Part shown: positions 10,968 through 23,564 of the stretch, piece after piece
How the letters are laid out: every line of letters begins with the position of its first letter
Numbering within the stretch: the first letter of the stretch is position 1
The notes under the pieces: model-generated
Database searches by the model: none
What the model was told of the DNA's origin: nothing
The model's input: only the letters and a program-made list of their open reading frames with translations
Assembly (NCBI GenBank): GCA_037976565.1
Contig: CP137679.1
Coordinates: forward strand, 24,654,761-24,718,760
Reading direction: 5' to 3'
DNA length: 64,000 nucleotides
Origin: Mesocentrotus franciscanus
Taxonomy: Eukaryota; Echinodermata; Echinoidea; Camarodonta; Strongylocentrotidae
Translations under genes and position numbers: made by a program

Positions 10968-12499
10968 AGGTGCATCCCAAAGAGCTATAATGGATTTTGT
11001 ATAGGCATGTTTTTGCCCATATATGCTATGTATTACAAGAACTCGCGCGCACGGACATTTATCTTGAACGGACGTTCATTCCGTTATTAATAATCATAAG
11101 GATATTACCATGGTATCAAATTGTTCGAAAAAATGGGTAATATATCATGAAAGAAAAAAGAATGGCGATTATATGTTGTGTAATGGCGTACGTTACGCAC
11201 GAACCGCGCGCTCAAAATGGCCTAAAACTCACTCTTATTTGATTAAAAAGTGATTTTGAGGATTGTTTTTATTTTGACGCGCGTACGTGAGCGTCATGGT
11301 GCGCCTTCGGATTTTGATGACATGTTATACTGATCCTTGACCTTAAATTCAAGTGTTTCAAATATGGTTTAATTTTGATGACTCGTTTTGGCATGGTCGC
11401 AATTTCAACATTCAATTGAAAATTTCGACATGATCTCAACATCTGATCAAAAACCAAAAGCACAGTTTCTATAGCCCATGGTCTCAGCTATAACATACCA
11501 AAATTTGGGAGAACATAGAGCACAAATAAGCTAGATAGAGCTCAAAGGATAATGTCATGTAGACACATCATGTGAACGAAATTCACCTTCCATAGACATA
11601 ACGCGCAAATGAAGAAATTGTGACATGTGGCCTTTGATTGAATTTTTGACTATGATGACGTCATTAAAATGAAAATTAGTGTGTACCAATCTTGTAGACA
11701 ATTACCTCAACTACAACATATCCACATTTGGGAGAAAAATGATCAATATTTACAGAGATACACTCAATTTTCCAAAAATATGCTGACGTCATAATATGCA
11801 AATTCGTATTTTGAGTTTCAAGGCCATTATGATGACGTCCCGATCTACTTGATGGCCAAATGAGACATGAAATCATATTTCCGACCCATACTCTATCCAA
11901 ATATGGAAAAATTTTGAGGGTTCCGGTGCATCCAAAAGAGCTATAATGGATTGTTTATAGGCATGTTTTTGCCCATATATGCTATGTATTACAAGAGCTC
12001 GCGCGCACGGACATTTAACTTGAATGGACGCTCATTCCCTTATTAATGGTCATAAAGAGATAAGCATGGTATCAAATTGTTCGAAAAAAAATGAGGAATA
12101 TCGTGTCAAAAAAATCTAGGAGGAATTATTTTGCGTTCGGCCGTGACGAACGAAAACGCGCGCGCATGCGCGTGTGCGCGACTTTATGAAATGCTAACGC
12201 TAATAATGGCGTACGCGCGCGTTTTTGACCTGGAATTGACCGGACGGATATTGACCTTGATCATGATAAATATGAATGGGAAATGACTTTCCGTTATGAA
12301 GATATGATCGTGAGTTGATTTTCACAAAATGGCGCCTAGATGACGTCATCAGTCATGGTCAAGGTTGAAAACCTTATTTTGCTTTGTCCTTATGCCTATA
12401 CATATGTGTGCCAAATTTCAAGGCATTTGATTGAGCCATTTTTAAGTTATCGTGCTAACAAAAAAGTGCTTGGAAATAAGAAAAATATTCTAACGAAAA

Positions 12500-12780
12500 C
12501 ATAAGGTGGTCTGTATTATATACAGCCCACCTAATAAAGAATAAATAAATAAATAAATAAGAAAGGCAATTCTAACGAAAACATAAGGTGGTTTGTATTA
12601 TATACAGCCCACCTAATAAATAAAGAATAAATAAATAAATAATAAAGGCAATTCTAACGAAAATATAAGGTGGTCTGTATTATATACAGCCTACCTAATA
12701 AAGAATAAATAAATAAATAAATAATAAAGGCAATTCTAACGAAAACATAAGGTGGTCTGTATTATAAACAGCCCACCTAA
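12500..12780 (-). repeat. Four tandem copies of the Helentron 5' palindrome
   Basis: Near-palindromes beginning GGTGGTCTGTATTATA and ending CAGCCCACC at about 12506, 12590, 12672 and 12750. They are separated by (AAAT)n and GGCAATTCTAACGAAAA; period 79-84 bp. This mirrors the plus-strand array at 17592-17875. Confidence 0.88.
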
Positions 12781-13290
12781 TAATTTTTTGATTTTTATTG
12801 TAAAGCTCTGTTGCATCAAATGAAAATGATACGTTCATTATATGCTATTGACGGAAATAATATACATCGGACATTATACCCAAAAGGGTTATCTAGAAGA
12901 AGGTGGACAACATTATACGAGAAAGAATGAGACTTTCTATTTCTCCACGGGAAACCCGAAGGAACGGGTAAAACATTACTCAAACAAATCTTTAAAAATC
13001 TGAGTGATGTATAATCACTCAAGTGTTTAAAGCTTGAGCTGATCATGAGCTATAAACATGTTATTCGTGTTTATATAAGTGAGCATATAATGTACGATAC
13101 ACCTCATCCAAGAAGATATGTTTTAAGAGTTTATATGCCTCATCTATAATTAAACATTTTGATCGGCTTATAGTGAACTTAATAAAAGAGGTAACAATGG
13201 CATTCCCGGATATTCAATGTTGCCTTTGCCCAACCCCGCCGACCTATGGGCGCATATTCTAAGAGTAGTGTATTGAATGGAAGTACCGAA
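12781..13290. other. Non-coding spacer
   Basis: No gene seen. 13237-13290 resembles the dispersed segment at 3387 and 3556 (AGTAGTGTATTGAATGGA) and leads into the satellite. Confidence 0.4.
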
Positions 13291-14830
13291 CAATAAAATA
13301 TGAATTTTCCGCCCCCTAAGTTTCAAATCAATTTTGCGCCAATTCAATAAAATATAAATTTTCCGCCCCCTAAGTTTCAGATCAAATTTGCACCCCCTCA
13401 ATAAAATATAAATGTTCCGCCCCCCCTTAGTTTTAGATCAATTTTTTGCCCCCTCAATAAAATATAAATTTTCCGTCCCCCCTTAGTTTCAGATTAATTT
13501 TCACCCCTAAGTTTCAGATCAATTTTGCGCCCTCAATAAAATATTCATTTTCCGCCCCTAAGTTTCAGATCAATTTTGCGCCCTCAATATAATATAAATT
13601 TCCGCCCCTAAGTTTCAGATCAATTTTGAGCCCCTCAATAAAATATAAATGTTCCGCCCCTAAGTTTCAGATCAATTTTGCCCCCTCAATAAAATATAAA
13701 TTTTCCGTCCCCCCTTAATTTCAGATTAATTTTCGCCCCCTAAGTTTCAGATCAATTTTGCGCCCCTCAATTAAATATACATTTTCCGCCCCTAAGTTTC
13801 AGATCAATTTTGCGCCCCCTCAATAAAATATAAATGTTCCGCCCCTAAGTTTCAGATCAATTTTGCGCCCCTCAATAAAATATAAATTTTCCGTCCCCTT
13901 AGTTTCAGATTAATTTTCGCCCCTAAGTTTCAGATCAATTTTGAGCCCCTCAATTAAATATATATTTTCCGCCCCTAAGTTTCAGATCAATTTTGCGCCC
14001 CTCAATAAAATATAAATGTTCCGCCCCTAAGTTTCAGATCAATTTTGAGCCCCCTCAATAAAATATAAATGTTCCGCCCCTAAGTTTCAGATCAATTTTG
14101 CGCCCCTCAATTAAATATACATTTTCCGCCCCTAAGTTTCAGATCAATTGTGCGCCCCTCAATAAAATATAAATGTTCCGCCCCTAAGTTTCAGATCAAT
14201 TTTGCGCCCCTCAATAAAATATAAATTTTCCGTCCCCCCTTAGTTTCAGATTAATTTTCGCCCCCTAAGTTTCAGATCAATTTTGAGCCCCTCAATTAAA
14301 TATAAATGTTCCGCCCCTAAGTTTCAGATCAATTTTGAGCCCCTCAATAAAATATAAATGTTCCGCCCCTAAGTTTCAGATCAATTTTGAGCCCCTCAAT
14401 AAAATATAAATGTTCCGCCCCTAAGTTTCAGATCAATTTTGCGCCCCTCAATTAAATATACATTTTCCGCCCCTAAGTTTCAGATCAATTGTGCGCCCCT
14501 CAATAAAATATAAATGTTCCGCCCCTAAGTTTCAGATCAATTTTGCGCCCCCTCAATAAAATATAAATTTTCCGTCCCCCCTTAGTTTCAGATTAATTTT
14601 CGCCCCCTAAGTTTCAGATCAATTTTGCGCCCCCTCAATAAAATATAAATGTTCCACACCCTAAGTTTCAGATCAATTTTGCGCCCCCTCAATAAAATAT
14701 ACATTTTCCCCCCCCTAAGTTTCAGATTGTGTCCTCTTGATAAATTATGAATTTTCCGCCCCCTCAATAAAATATAAATTTTCCGCCCCTAAGTTTCAGA
14801 TCAATTTTGTGCCCCCTCAATAAAATATCA
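13290..14830. repeat. 52-bp satellite array with higher-order organisation
   Basis: About 29 units of a roughly 52-bp monomer containing TTCCGCCCCTAAGTTTCAGA, TCAATTTTGCGCCCCTCAAT and AAAATATAAATG. Variant monomers with CCGTCCCCCCTTAG and AGATTAATTTTCGCC recur near 13471, 13708, 13892, 14231 and 14572; the last two intervals are about 340 bp, a higher-order repeat. Edge monomers are the most diverged, as expected for unequal exchange. Pyrimidine-rich on plus; frames inside it are artefacts. Confidence 0.93.
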
Positions 14831-15039
14831 TACAATCGGATTGGTTTATGAAATCTCTAAAACCTCTAAAATGACAATTGCGATTTCGAAACCCTTCTCC
14901 GTATTACTCATATTTGTTTGGAACAAATGCGATCATCGCCATAATTCTTATCAATTGATATAAAGTTCTTAAGGAAATTTCGCCTAGAAAGCTAAAAACA
15001 TGATAAATGGGATCGCTGATATAATGGTAATCATTGCAA
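14831..15039. other. Non-coding spacer
   Basis: No supported feature. Confidence 0.3.
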
Positions 15040-15425
15040 CTCGCAGATGCTTATTAAAATGCAATATATGCCTGTGCCGACTGCGTGCGGAGCGCAATAT
15101 TAGGATTTTTAAAGACCCATGCGGTAAGCTACACATGCTCGGTGCGTGCAGCATGCTCAGACTTTCTTGCGTACGCAGGCGGCATGGGGTAATCAGTTGA
15201 TTGAGTGAAGCAAGCCGGGTGCAGGCGCACGGGGATAATCTTCAGCGCTAAGCTACGCATGCTCGGTGCGTGCAGCATGCTCAGACTGTCTTGCGTACGC
15301 AGGCGGCATGGGGTAATCAGTTGATAGAGTGAAGCTAGCCGGATGCGTGCGGCATGAAAGATTAAGGCATGCCATTGGCGTGCGACCCATGCTCCGGGCG
15401 TGCAGCATGCTAAGACATTTTTGAC
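15040..15425. repeat. GC-rich 124-bp tandem duplication with GCATGC motifs
   Basis: Segments starting AAGCTACACATGCTCGGTGC (15127) and AAGCTACGCATGCTCGGTGC (15249) are near-identical for about 90 bp, including CAGCATGCTCAGACT, TTGCGTACGCAGGCGGCATG and GGGTAATCAGTTGAT. A third, partial copy follows at about 15350-15420. Rich in CATGC/GCATG palindromic words. Confidence 0.75.
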
Positions 15426-16561
15426 GCCACGCCTAAGACATCAAGCTACATAGAACTATGATCGACAAACATGATATTGTCTTGAAAACAGTCAGAAAAT
15501 GGTTGACCCATTTGTATGTGCTTGTGTTCAAGCGATTCAACCAATTGTTTCTGAAAATAGTGCTTGTGAACTGTTAGCAGCAGCGTGTCTACAAACGCTT
15601 ACTTATCTTGACCAATTTCACAACGGAAAAACCATTCAATATCTAACAGTAAGAGACCAAACTGTTTGCTAACAAGCGGATAAACTGATTGTTTTAACAA
15701 TAAGTGCTAATTTACTTGCGTTTTAAGTGTTTGAATACTAACAACTAAACATGTATGCTTTTGGATTTTGGGGACAAAAACATGTTAGTAAACAAACGCT
15801 AAAAATGTTACAGTGTACCTAGTTCATTTGATATAATTTGATCAGCTGTAAAACGTTATTATGAAATGGAAAATATATATACCAAACAAGTCTCAGAGAG
15901 AACAAATTGTGAAAGAAATGGTTTCACTTTAAAAAATATTTTGAGAGTGTTGGAAATGTGCCAACACGAACATGATCATGTATTTATGTTTGCTATTATA
16001 TCATATGTTTAAAATACTAATTTTGTCATTAAGTTTTCTATTATGTATGGAAATTATTTCTTTAATTATTTGTATATAATTTATGGATATACTGTATATG
16101 ATGGAATTTGTTTTGAAATAAAGAACCCTGTGGAAGGGGAAAGAAAAAAAAACCTTGTTATTATTTGGAAGAGCCTACTAACTTCTTGTCTCATATGTAA
16201 GTTCTCTCTACTCACTTGTCCACTGCACCATTCACATGCGTAAGGAGCATAGGGTGTTTATCTCGAAACCCAAATGCAAGAAAGAACACATATGATGATA
16301 AGTATCAATGAAATTGACAGTGGACTTTCATTAAAAAAAGATAATAACAAACTTTATCCATTTTGTATCACTCAATGAGAAGGGTTACCTCAAACAAGAG
16401 ATGCGAATGAAGTCAAGATTGTTAACATTATAACGAAGATAATATCATACATTTTGCTTGTAATAAGCATTTCCTTGTGTTTGAGTTGATATCAACACTA
16501 TTTCTTTTCAACTGCCTAATAGTCAATGTAAATGTTTGAGCGATTGTGTCTGGAATGAGAT
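15426..16561. other. AT-rich non-coding DNA
   Basis: Nothing recognisable. ATAGAACTATGATCGACAAA at 15451 and nearby bases match, in inverse orientation, 25450-25485 within a dispersed repeat (ATAGTTCTATG context). The frame at 16043-16243 has no domain. Confidence 0.4.
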
Positions 16562-17591
16562 AACACAACATTTATTTATTTATTTATTTATTTATTTCTG
16601 ATATTTATACAGGGTGGCACATATCACCAATTTGGTGGTCTTCCATGAGGCCCTGTTTGGTAATAATAAAACAAATAACAACATCAAAAACAAAATAGAT
16701 AAATACACAAGCATATAAACAGGTAAAATACACATTAATTGGTATCCCCATTAAATAACTGATCATTCAAGGACCATCCTTGATCATTTACAAGAAATAG
16801 GTGAATGTAATTTTCAAATGAAATAAAAAATTTACAAACGTTCATTTAATAATCTGATATAGCTTAACGCACGGGATACCAAAATTGTTATATACATATT
16901 TACATTCAATTGCTCTTTAACTAATACACTTAGGTTGTTTACAAGATTGCTGAAAATGGATACATTACATGTATGAATACATGATATAACGATAATCATG
17001 TCAACCAAATTTCATAATTTTGCAAATAGGAAAAAAATGGTTAGCTTCGCACGAAACCCCCAAAAGTTCACTTACACGTCTTCTACAGATAACAGGGCTT
17101 TTAGAGCGTGTTTAAAACTGTTCAAAGTAGGTGACATTTTGACAGAACTTTTAAGTTGGTTCCATACTCTAATTTCAGAAATTAGAGGACTATTTTTATA
17201 AGTGTCCGTCCTAAATTTTGGTACACACAATGCATCCCTTACAGCATGTCTTGTGTTGTGATCATGTAGTGAACTAACATGATGTAAATCTTGTTTTAAG
17301 TATGTTGGTGCCATGTCATGCATTGATTTATACATCATCACTGCACGTCCAAACTGGAAACGTGTCTGAATAGGCATCCATCCTAAGCGACTAAACATAT
17401 CATTTGAAGATACTTCAAATCCTTCTCCCAGCACTACACGTGCAGCTCGTTTTGAACCTTTTGTAATTTAATCGTTTGTCTTTGAAATCGCTCAGACCAC
17501 ACCGAGGAACAATAATCAAAATGAGGAAGTACGATGGCATTACACAGAAGTTTTAGAGATCTTGTTGGAACATAACTTTTGGCTCGCTTAA
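16562..17591 (-). pseudogene. CR1-type retrotransposon, C-terminal ORF2 and 3' end
   Basis: On the minus strand an upstream stretch encodes LCNAIVLPHFDYCSSVW. After a frame change, 17434-17072 encodes an uninterrupted 120 residues with LGWMPIQTRFQFGRAVMMYK, MAPTYL, NTRHA, VPKFRT, VWNQL and FKHALKALL, the typical C-terminal region of CR1-group RTs. The 3' UTR ends with CACCCTGTATAAATATCAG and an (AAATA/AAAT)n tail at about 16570-16597. The 5' portion is cut off where the Helentron 5' end TTAGGTGGG begins at 17592. Confidence 0.87.
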
Positions 17592-17875
17592 TTAGGTGGG
17601 CTGTATATAATACAGACCACCTTATGTTTTCGTTAGAATTGCCTTTATTATTTATTTATCAGGTGGCTGTATATAATACAGACCACCTTATGTTTTTGTT
17701 AAAATTGCCTTTATTTATTATTTATTTATTTATTAGGTGGGCTGTATATAATACAGACCACCTTATGTTTTCGTTAGAATTGCCTTTATTATTTATTTAT
17801 TATTCTTTATTAGGTGGGCTGTATATAATACAGACCACCTTATGTTTTCGTTAGAATTGCCTTTATTATTATTTA
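17592..17875 (+). repeat. Four tandem Helentron 5' palindrome units
   Basis: AGGTGGGCTGTATATAATAC plus AGACCACCTTATG at about 17594, 17665, 17735 and 17813, each followed by TTTTCGTTAGAATTGCC and (TTTA)n. They look like 5' ends left without bodies. A hydrophobic frame through them (17579-17854) is an artefact. Confidence 0.88.
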
Positions 17876-19153
17876 TTAGGTGGTCTGTCGGCATCGACAG
17901 ATCACCTATTGTTTTTGTCAGAATTTTCTTTCTTTATTATTATTATTCTTTATTTTTATTTATTTCTACCCCTTTTTTTGTTCCGAGGATAACTCAAGAT
18001 CGGTTTTGTCAATTTCTTTCAATTTTGGCACAGTCATGGGTCATAGTCATGAGACGTGACAGGAACATTTTCAAGGTCATCAGGTCTTCATGACGTCATC
18101 CAGGCGCCATTTTGTGTTTTTTTGTACTTTCAACTCATGATCATATCTTCATAACGGAAAGTCATTTCTCATTCATATTTATCATGATCAAGGTCAATAT
18201 CCGTCCGGTCAATTTCAGGTCAAAAACGCGCGCGCATGCGTACGTCCGCGCGTCAGCGCGCGCAAAATTTCAAAATGCTCCAAATCGTCTCAAATTCATT
18301 TTGATACGTTTCAGGCCATTTTAAGCATTTCGCAAAAACTCGCACACGCACATGCGCGTGCGTTTTCGCGCGTAACACCATTACACAACATAAAATCGCC
18401 ATTTTTTTCTTTCATGATATTTCCCATATTTTTTCAAACAATTTGATACCATGTTTATCTCTTATTGACCATTAATAACAAAATGAGCGTCCATTCAATA
18501 TAAATGTCCGTGCGCGCGAGCTCTTGTAATACATAGCATATATGGGCAAAAACATGCCTATACAAAATTCATTGTAACTCTTCAGAATGGATGGGAACTC
18601 CCAATTTTTTTCATATTTGGATAGATTATGAGTCGGAGATATGATTTCATGTCTCATTTGACCCTCAATTAACTCATGACGTCATCATAATGGCCTCCGA
18701 ACTCAAAATTTCAATTTGCATATTATGACGTCAGCATATTTTTGGAAAATTGATTGTATCTCTGTAAATATTGATCGATTTTCTTCCAAATTTTGATATG
18801 TTCTAGCTGAGACAATTCTCTACAAATGCAGTCACCACGATTTTTCATTTTGACAAAGGCATCATGGCGTATTTTTGCGATTAAAGGAGGCATGTCAATT
18901 TTTCACATTTTGCGTGTATTCTCTATGGGACATGACTTTTCTCAAAACTGGATTCTACATTCCGTCTTTCGCGAGCAATATCTCCGTCGTTTTAGTTTTG
19001 TTTTTGCTGAGCTTTGAGTATGTTGTAGCTGAGACAATAAGCTATCACAAGTGTGCCCTTTATTTTTCGATCAGATGCCGGGATCATGCTCATATTTCAC
19101 TTGCAAAGTGGGATTTGAGAATTCCATTTTCCGTTCACGTGTAATGTCTATGT

Positions 19154-19226
19154 GGATTATTTTGGTATAGTGGTCATAGCACTTGCCTCCCATTCCGGCG
19201 ACCCAAGTTCGATTCCTGGTGGGTCA
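19154..19226 (+). pseudogene. tRNA-Gly(CCC)-like module in H3
   Basis: A-box-like TGGTATAGTGGTCA, a CTCCCAT loop, GCGACCCAAGTTCGATTCC (B box and T arm) and GGTGGGTCA, then 16 T. The T-arm half matches tRNA-Gly(CCC) well; the acceptor 5' strand and anticodon stem do not pair, so it is not a working tRNA. Confidence 0.78.
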
Positions 19227-19966
19227 TTTTTTTTTTTTTTTTTTGCCGTCGTTTTAAATTTGATTTTATGATCTTCTTCGACTATTATAACATATTATCA
19301 TATACAATCACAAACAATGTAATAAAATGCCTAATTTTGCGTGTTATATCTATGGGAGAAGAATGTCAATCGTTTGAGTACAACCCTATGGGAAATCTGG
19401 TATTAAACCTAATATAGGGTGTATCTCCCAACTCTGCTACAATATCAAATCACCTTGCTAGTCTCCTTCCCAGACGTTTTTACTTTTCCAGTTATTCAGC
19501 CCAAGGTATATGCATGTTTACGTCTCTCCCGTGGACATAGAATTGTTTACTTGTCTATACTTCTCTCTTCTCTATATTAAATTCTATTTATGCTGGATAT
19601 ATTGAATGCATCGTTCTCCATTGCATCTCTCTCTCTCCTCTCTCTTGCTCTGTTTCCTTCTCCTCTCTTATTTTGCCCCTCTACCTCTCCCGCCTGCTCT
19701 GGTTCTCGTTTTCCTTCTATTATGTCTTGTAATGTTCCTTAATTTTCTACAGCTCTGCCCTTTGCCCTTTGGCCTTGGAACTCAAAATACGAATTTGCAT
19801 ATTATGACGTCAGCATATTTATGGAAAATTGATTGTATCTGTAAATATGGATCGATTTACTCCCAAATTTTGCTATGTTGTAGCTAAGACAATTTTCTAA
19901 AAGATCAGTTATTCAGATTACATAACAGACCACCTAATTCGTCCTCATGACGAATTACATTTCTAG

Positions 19967-21779
19967 TTTATTTATTATTCTTTATTTATTTTTCTTATTT
20001 CCACCTACTTTATTGTTAGCAAGATAATTTGAAAATGGCTCAATCAAAAGCCTTGAAATTTGGCACACATATGTATAGGCATATGGACAAAGCAAAAAAA
20101 CGTTTTCAACCTTGACCTTGACTGATGACGTCATCTAGGCGCCATTTTGTAAAATTTTCTGAAAATCTACTCATGATCATATCTTCATAACGGAAATTCG
20201 TTTCTCATTCATATTTATCATGATCAAGGTCAATATCCGTCCGGTCAATTTCAGGTTAAAAAACGCGCGCACATGCATACGTCCGCGCGTTAGCGCGCGC
20301 AAAATTTCAAAATGCTCAAAATCGTCTCAAATTCATTTTGCATACGTTTCAGGCCATTTTAAGCATTTTATAAAAATCGCGCACACGCACATGCGCGTGC
20401 GTTTTCGCGCGTAACACCATTACACAACATAGAATCGCCTTTTTTTTTCTTCATGATGTTTCCCATTTTTTTGAACAATTTGATACCATGTTTATCTCTT
20501 TATGACCATTAATAACAAGATGAGCGTCCGTTCAAGAAACATGTCCGTGCGCGCAAGCTCTTGTATTACATAGCATATATGGGCAAAACATGCTTATAGA
20601 AAATTCATTGTAACTCTTCAGAATAGATGGAAACTCCCAATTTTTTCATATTTGAATAGATTATGAGTCGGAGATATGATTTCATGTCTCATTTGACCCT
20701 CAATTAACTCATGACGTCATCATAATGGCCTCCGAACTCAAAATTTCAATTTGCATATTATGACGTCAGCATATTTTTGGAAAATTGATTGTATCTCTGT
20801 AAATATTGATCGATTTTCTTCCAAATTTTGATATGTTCTAGCTGAGACAATTTTCTACAAATGCAGTCACCACAATTTTTCATTTTGACAAAGGCATCAT
20901 GGCGTATTTTGGCGATTAAAGGAGGCATGTCAATTTTTCACATTTTGCGTGTATTCTCTACGGGACATGACTTTTTTTTCAAAACTGGATTCTACATTCC
21001 GTCTTTCGCGAGCAATATCTCCGTCGTTTTAGTTTTGTTTTTACTGAGCTTTGAGTATGTTGTAGCTGAGACAATAAGCTATCACAAATGTGCCCTTTAT
21101 TTTTCGATCAGATGCCGGGATCATGCTCATATTTCACTTGCAAAGTGGGATTTGAGAATTCCATTTTCCGTTCACGTGTAATGTCTATGGGGATTATTTT
21201 GGTATAATGGTCATAGCACTTGCCTCCCATTCCGGCGACCCAAGTTCGATTCCTGGTGGGTCAATTTTTTAAATTTTTTTTTTTGCCGTTGTTTTGAATT
21301 TGATTTTATGATCTTCTTCGACTATTATAACATATTATCATATACTATCACAAACAATGTAATAAAATGCCTAATTTTGCGTTTTATATCTATGGGAGAA
21401 ATATGTCAATCGTTTGAGTACAACCTTATGGGAAATCTGAGTACTTGTCGTGTATTAATTTTTTATTCATAGTTGGATAGAGTATGAGCCGGAGATATGA
21501 TTTCTTATAAAAACAAAATCTAGAAAATGCATATTTCATTTTGATATTTAGATTTGAGGGTCAAAGGTCAAATATACTGTACATGGTTTCTCTAAAACCA
21601 TGCATCGTATAGACTAGAAATTTGGCACACTAAAAGACCTGAATAAGAGGATTATTTCAACAAAAAAAAGGTCAAATCATGCCAATGTTTTCTTAACTAC
21701 TTAGTATGTCATTAAACATGTGTGGCATGTACTTGAACAGCCCACCTATACTTGTTATTAACAAGTATTATATGTCTAG
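19967..21779 (+). mobile_element. Helentron-like unit H4, family II
   Basis: Starts with TTTATTTATT and TTTTTCTTATTTCCACC directly after the CTAG of H3. It has the complete shared body and tRNA-like module and ends GAACAGCCCACC, hairpin ATACTTGTT-ATT-AACAAGTAT, TATATGTCTAG. The 5' palindrome is absent. Confidence 0.85.
21191..21263 (+). pseudogene. tRNA-Gly-like module in H4
   Basis: 73-base module; A-box region has GGTATAATGG (one change from the others). B box GTTCGATTCC intact. Confidence 0.76.
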
Positions 21780-23564
21780 TTTATTTTTCTTATTTCCACC
21801 CACTTTATTGTTAGCAAGATAACTTGAAAATGGCTAATCAAATGCCTTGAAATTTGGCATACATATGTATAGGCATATGGAAAAATCAAAATAAGGTTTT
21901 CAACCTTGACCTTGACTGATGACGTCATCTAGGCGCCATTTTGTAAAATTTTCTGAAAATCTACTCATGATCATATCTTCATAACGAAAAGTCGTTTTCA
22001 TTCATATTTATCATGATCAAGGTCAATATCCGTCCGGTCAATTTCAGGTAAAAACGCGCGCGCATGCGTACGTCCGTGCGTTAACGCGCGCGCAAAATTT
22101 CAAAATGTTTTTAATCGTCTAAAATTTATTTTGCATACGTTTTAGGCCATTTTAAGCATTTTATAAAAATCGCGCACACGCACATGCGCGCGTTTTCGCG
22201 CGTTACACCATTACACAACATAGAATCGCCATTTTTTTTTCATGATATTTCCCATATTTTTTCGAACAATTTGATACCATGTTTATCTCTTTATGACCAT
22301 TAATAACAAGATGAGCGTCCATTCAAGAAAATGTCCGTGCGCGCGAGCTCTTGTAATACATAGCATATATGGGCAAAAACATGCCTATACAAAATTCATT
22401 GTAACTCTTCAGAATGGATGGGAACTCCCAATTTTTTTCATATTTGGATAGATTATAAGTCGGAGATATGATTTAATGTCTCATTTGACCCTCAATTAAC
22501 TCATGACGTCATCATAATGGCCTCCGAACTCAAAATTTCAATTTGCATATTATGACGTCAGCATATTTTTGGAAAATTGATTGTATCTCTGTAAATATTG
22601 ATCGATTTTCTTCCAAATTTTGATATGTTTTAGCTGAGACAATTTTCTACAAATGCAGTTCCACGATTTTTCATTTTGACAAAGGCATCATGGCGTATTT
22701 TTGCGATTAAAGGAGGCATGTCAATTTTCCAATTTTGCGTGTATTCTCTATGGGACATGACTTTTTCTGAAATCTTCATTCTACATTCCAGTCTTGTTTG
22801 AGCAATATCTCCGTCGTTTTACTTTTGTTTTTGCTGAGCTTCGAGTATGTTGTAGCTGAGACAATAAGCTATCACAAGTGTGCCCTTTATTTTCGATCAG
22901 ATGCCGGGATCATGCTCATATTTCACTTGCAAAGTGGGATTTGAGAATTACATTTTCCGTTCACGTGTAATGTCTATGGGGATTATTTTGGTATAGTGGT
23001 CATAGCACTTGCCTCCCATTCCGGCGACCCAAGTTCGATTCCTGGTGGGTCAACTTTTTTTTTTTTTTGCCGTCGTTTTGAATTTGATTTTATGATCTTC
23101 TTCGACTATTATAACATATTATCATATACTATCACAAACAATGTAATAAAATGCCTAATTTTGCGTGTTATATCTATGGGAGAAATATGTCAATCGTTTG
23201 AGTACAACCTTACGGGAAATCTGAGTCCTTGTCGTGTATTAATTTTTTATTCATAGTTGGATAGAGTATGAGTCGGAGATATGATTTCTTATAATAAACA
23301 AAATCTAGAAAATGCATATTTCATTTTGATATTTAGATTTGAGGGTCAAAGGTCAAATATACTGTACATGGTTTCTCTAAAACCATGCATCGTATAGACT
23401 AGAAATTTGGCACACTAATAGACCTGAATAAGAGGATTATTTCAAAAAAATAAGGTCAAATCATGCCAATGTTTTCTTAACTACTTAGTATGTCACTAAA
23501 CATGTGTGGCATGTACTTGGAACAGCCCACCTATACTTGTTATTAACAAGTATTATATGTCTAG
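21780..23564 (+). mobile_element. Helentron-like unit H5, family II
   Basis: Same architecture as H4, abutting it without spacer. Ends with the ATACTTGTT/AACAAGTAT hairpin and CTAG at 23561-23564. Confidence 0.85.
22980..23052 (+). pseudogene. tRNA-Gly-like module in H5
   Basis: 73-base module with A- and B-box sequences intact; followed by AAC and a run of 12 T. Confidence 0.77.

Larger units (their letters stand above)
10045..12780 (-). mobile_element. Helentron-like unit H2, family II, with four 5' hairpins
   Basis: On the minus strand the 5' end TTAGGTGGGCTGT is at 12780. Four tandem copies of the 5' palindrome unit follow (12500-12780), then the shared body. The 3' end is GGAACAGCCCACC plus the hairpin TACTTGTTCCAAACAAGTA, ending CTAG at 10045. 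A TIR element (10524-10967) interrupts it. It lacks the tRNA-like module at the usual place. H1 begins at the next base, so the two are head to tail. Confidence 0.82.
17592..19966 (+). mobile_element. Helentron-like unit H3, family I, preceded by solo 5' ends
   Basis: Four copies of the family II 5' palindrome unit (17592-17875) precede the family I start TTAGGTGGTCTGTC at 17876. The body contains TGACGTCA sites, CG/CA tracts, the tRNA-like module and a CT-rich segment. It ends ACAGACCACCTAA, hairpin AATTCGTC-CTCAT-GACGAATT, ATTTCTAG at 19966. It lies directly against the truncated CR1 remnant on its left and H4 on its right. Confidence 0.83.

Noticed and set aside
19154..19226. Functional tRNA gene
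   Set aside because: Acceptor and anticodon stems do not pair and copies are embedded in a mobile repeat; called tRNA-derived instead.
20861..21181. Recurrent open frame of about 105 codons (also at 38844 and 46795, and broken at 18826, 27711, 31043)
   Set aside because: It lies in the shared Helentron body and ends just before the tRNA-like module. Other copies carry frameshifts in the same place and the protein shows no motif, so its recurrence follows from repeat identity.
22996..23256. Frames starting in the tRNA-like module (also 27970, 37447, 47123, 49540)
   Set aside because: They read through the module and T run (poly-F/FCRRF), a repeat artefact.
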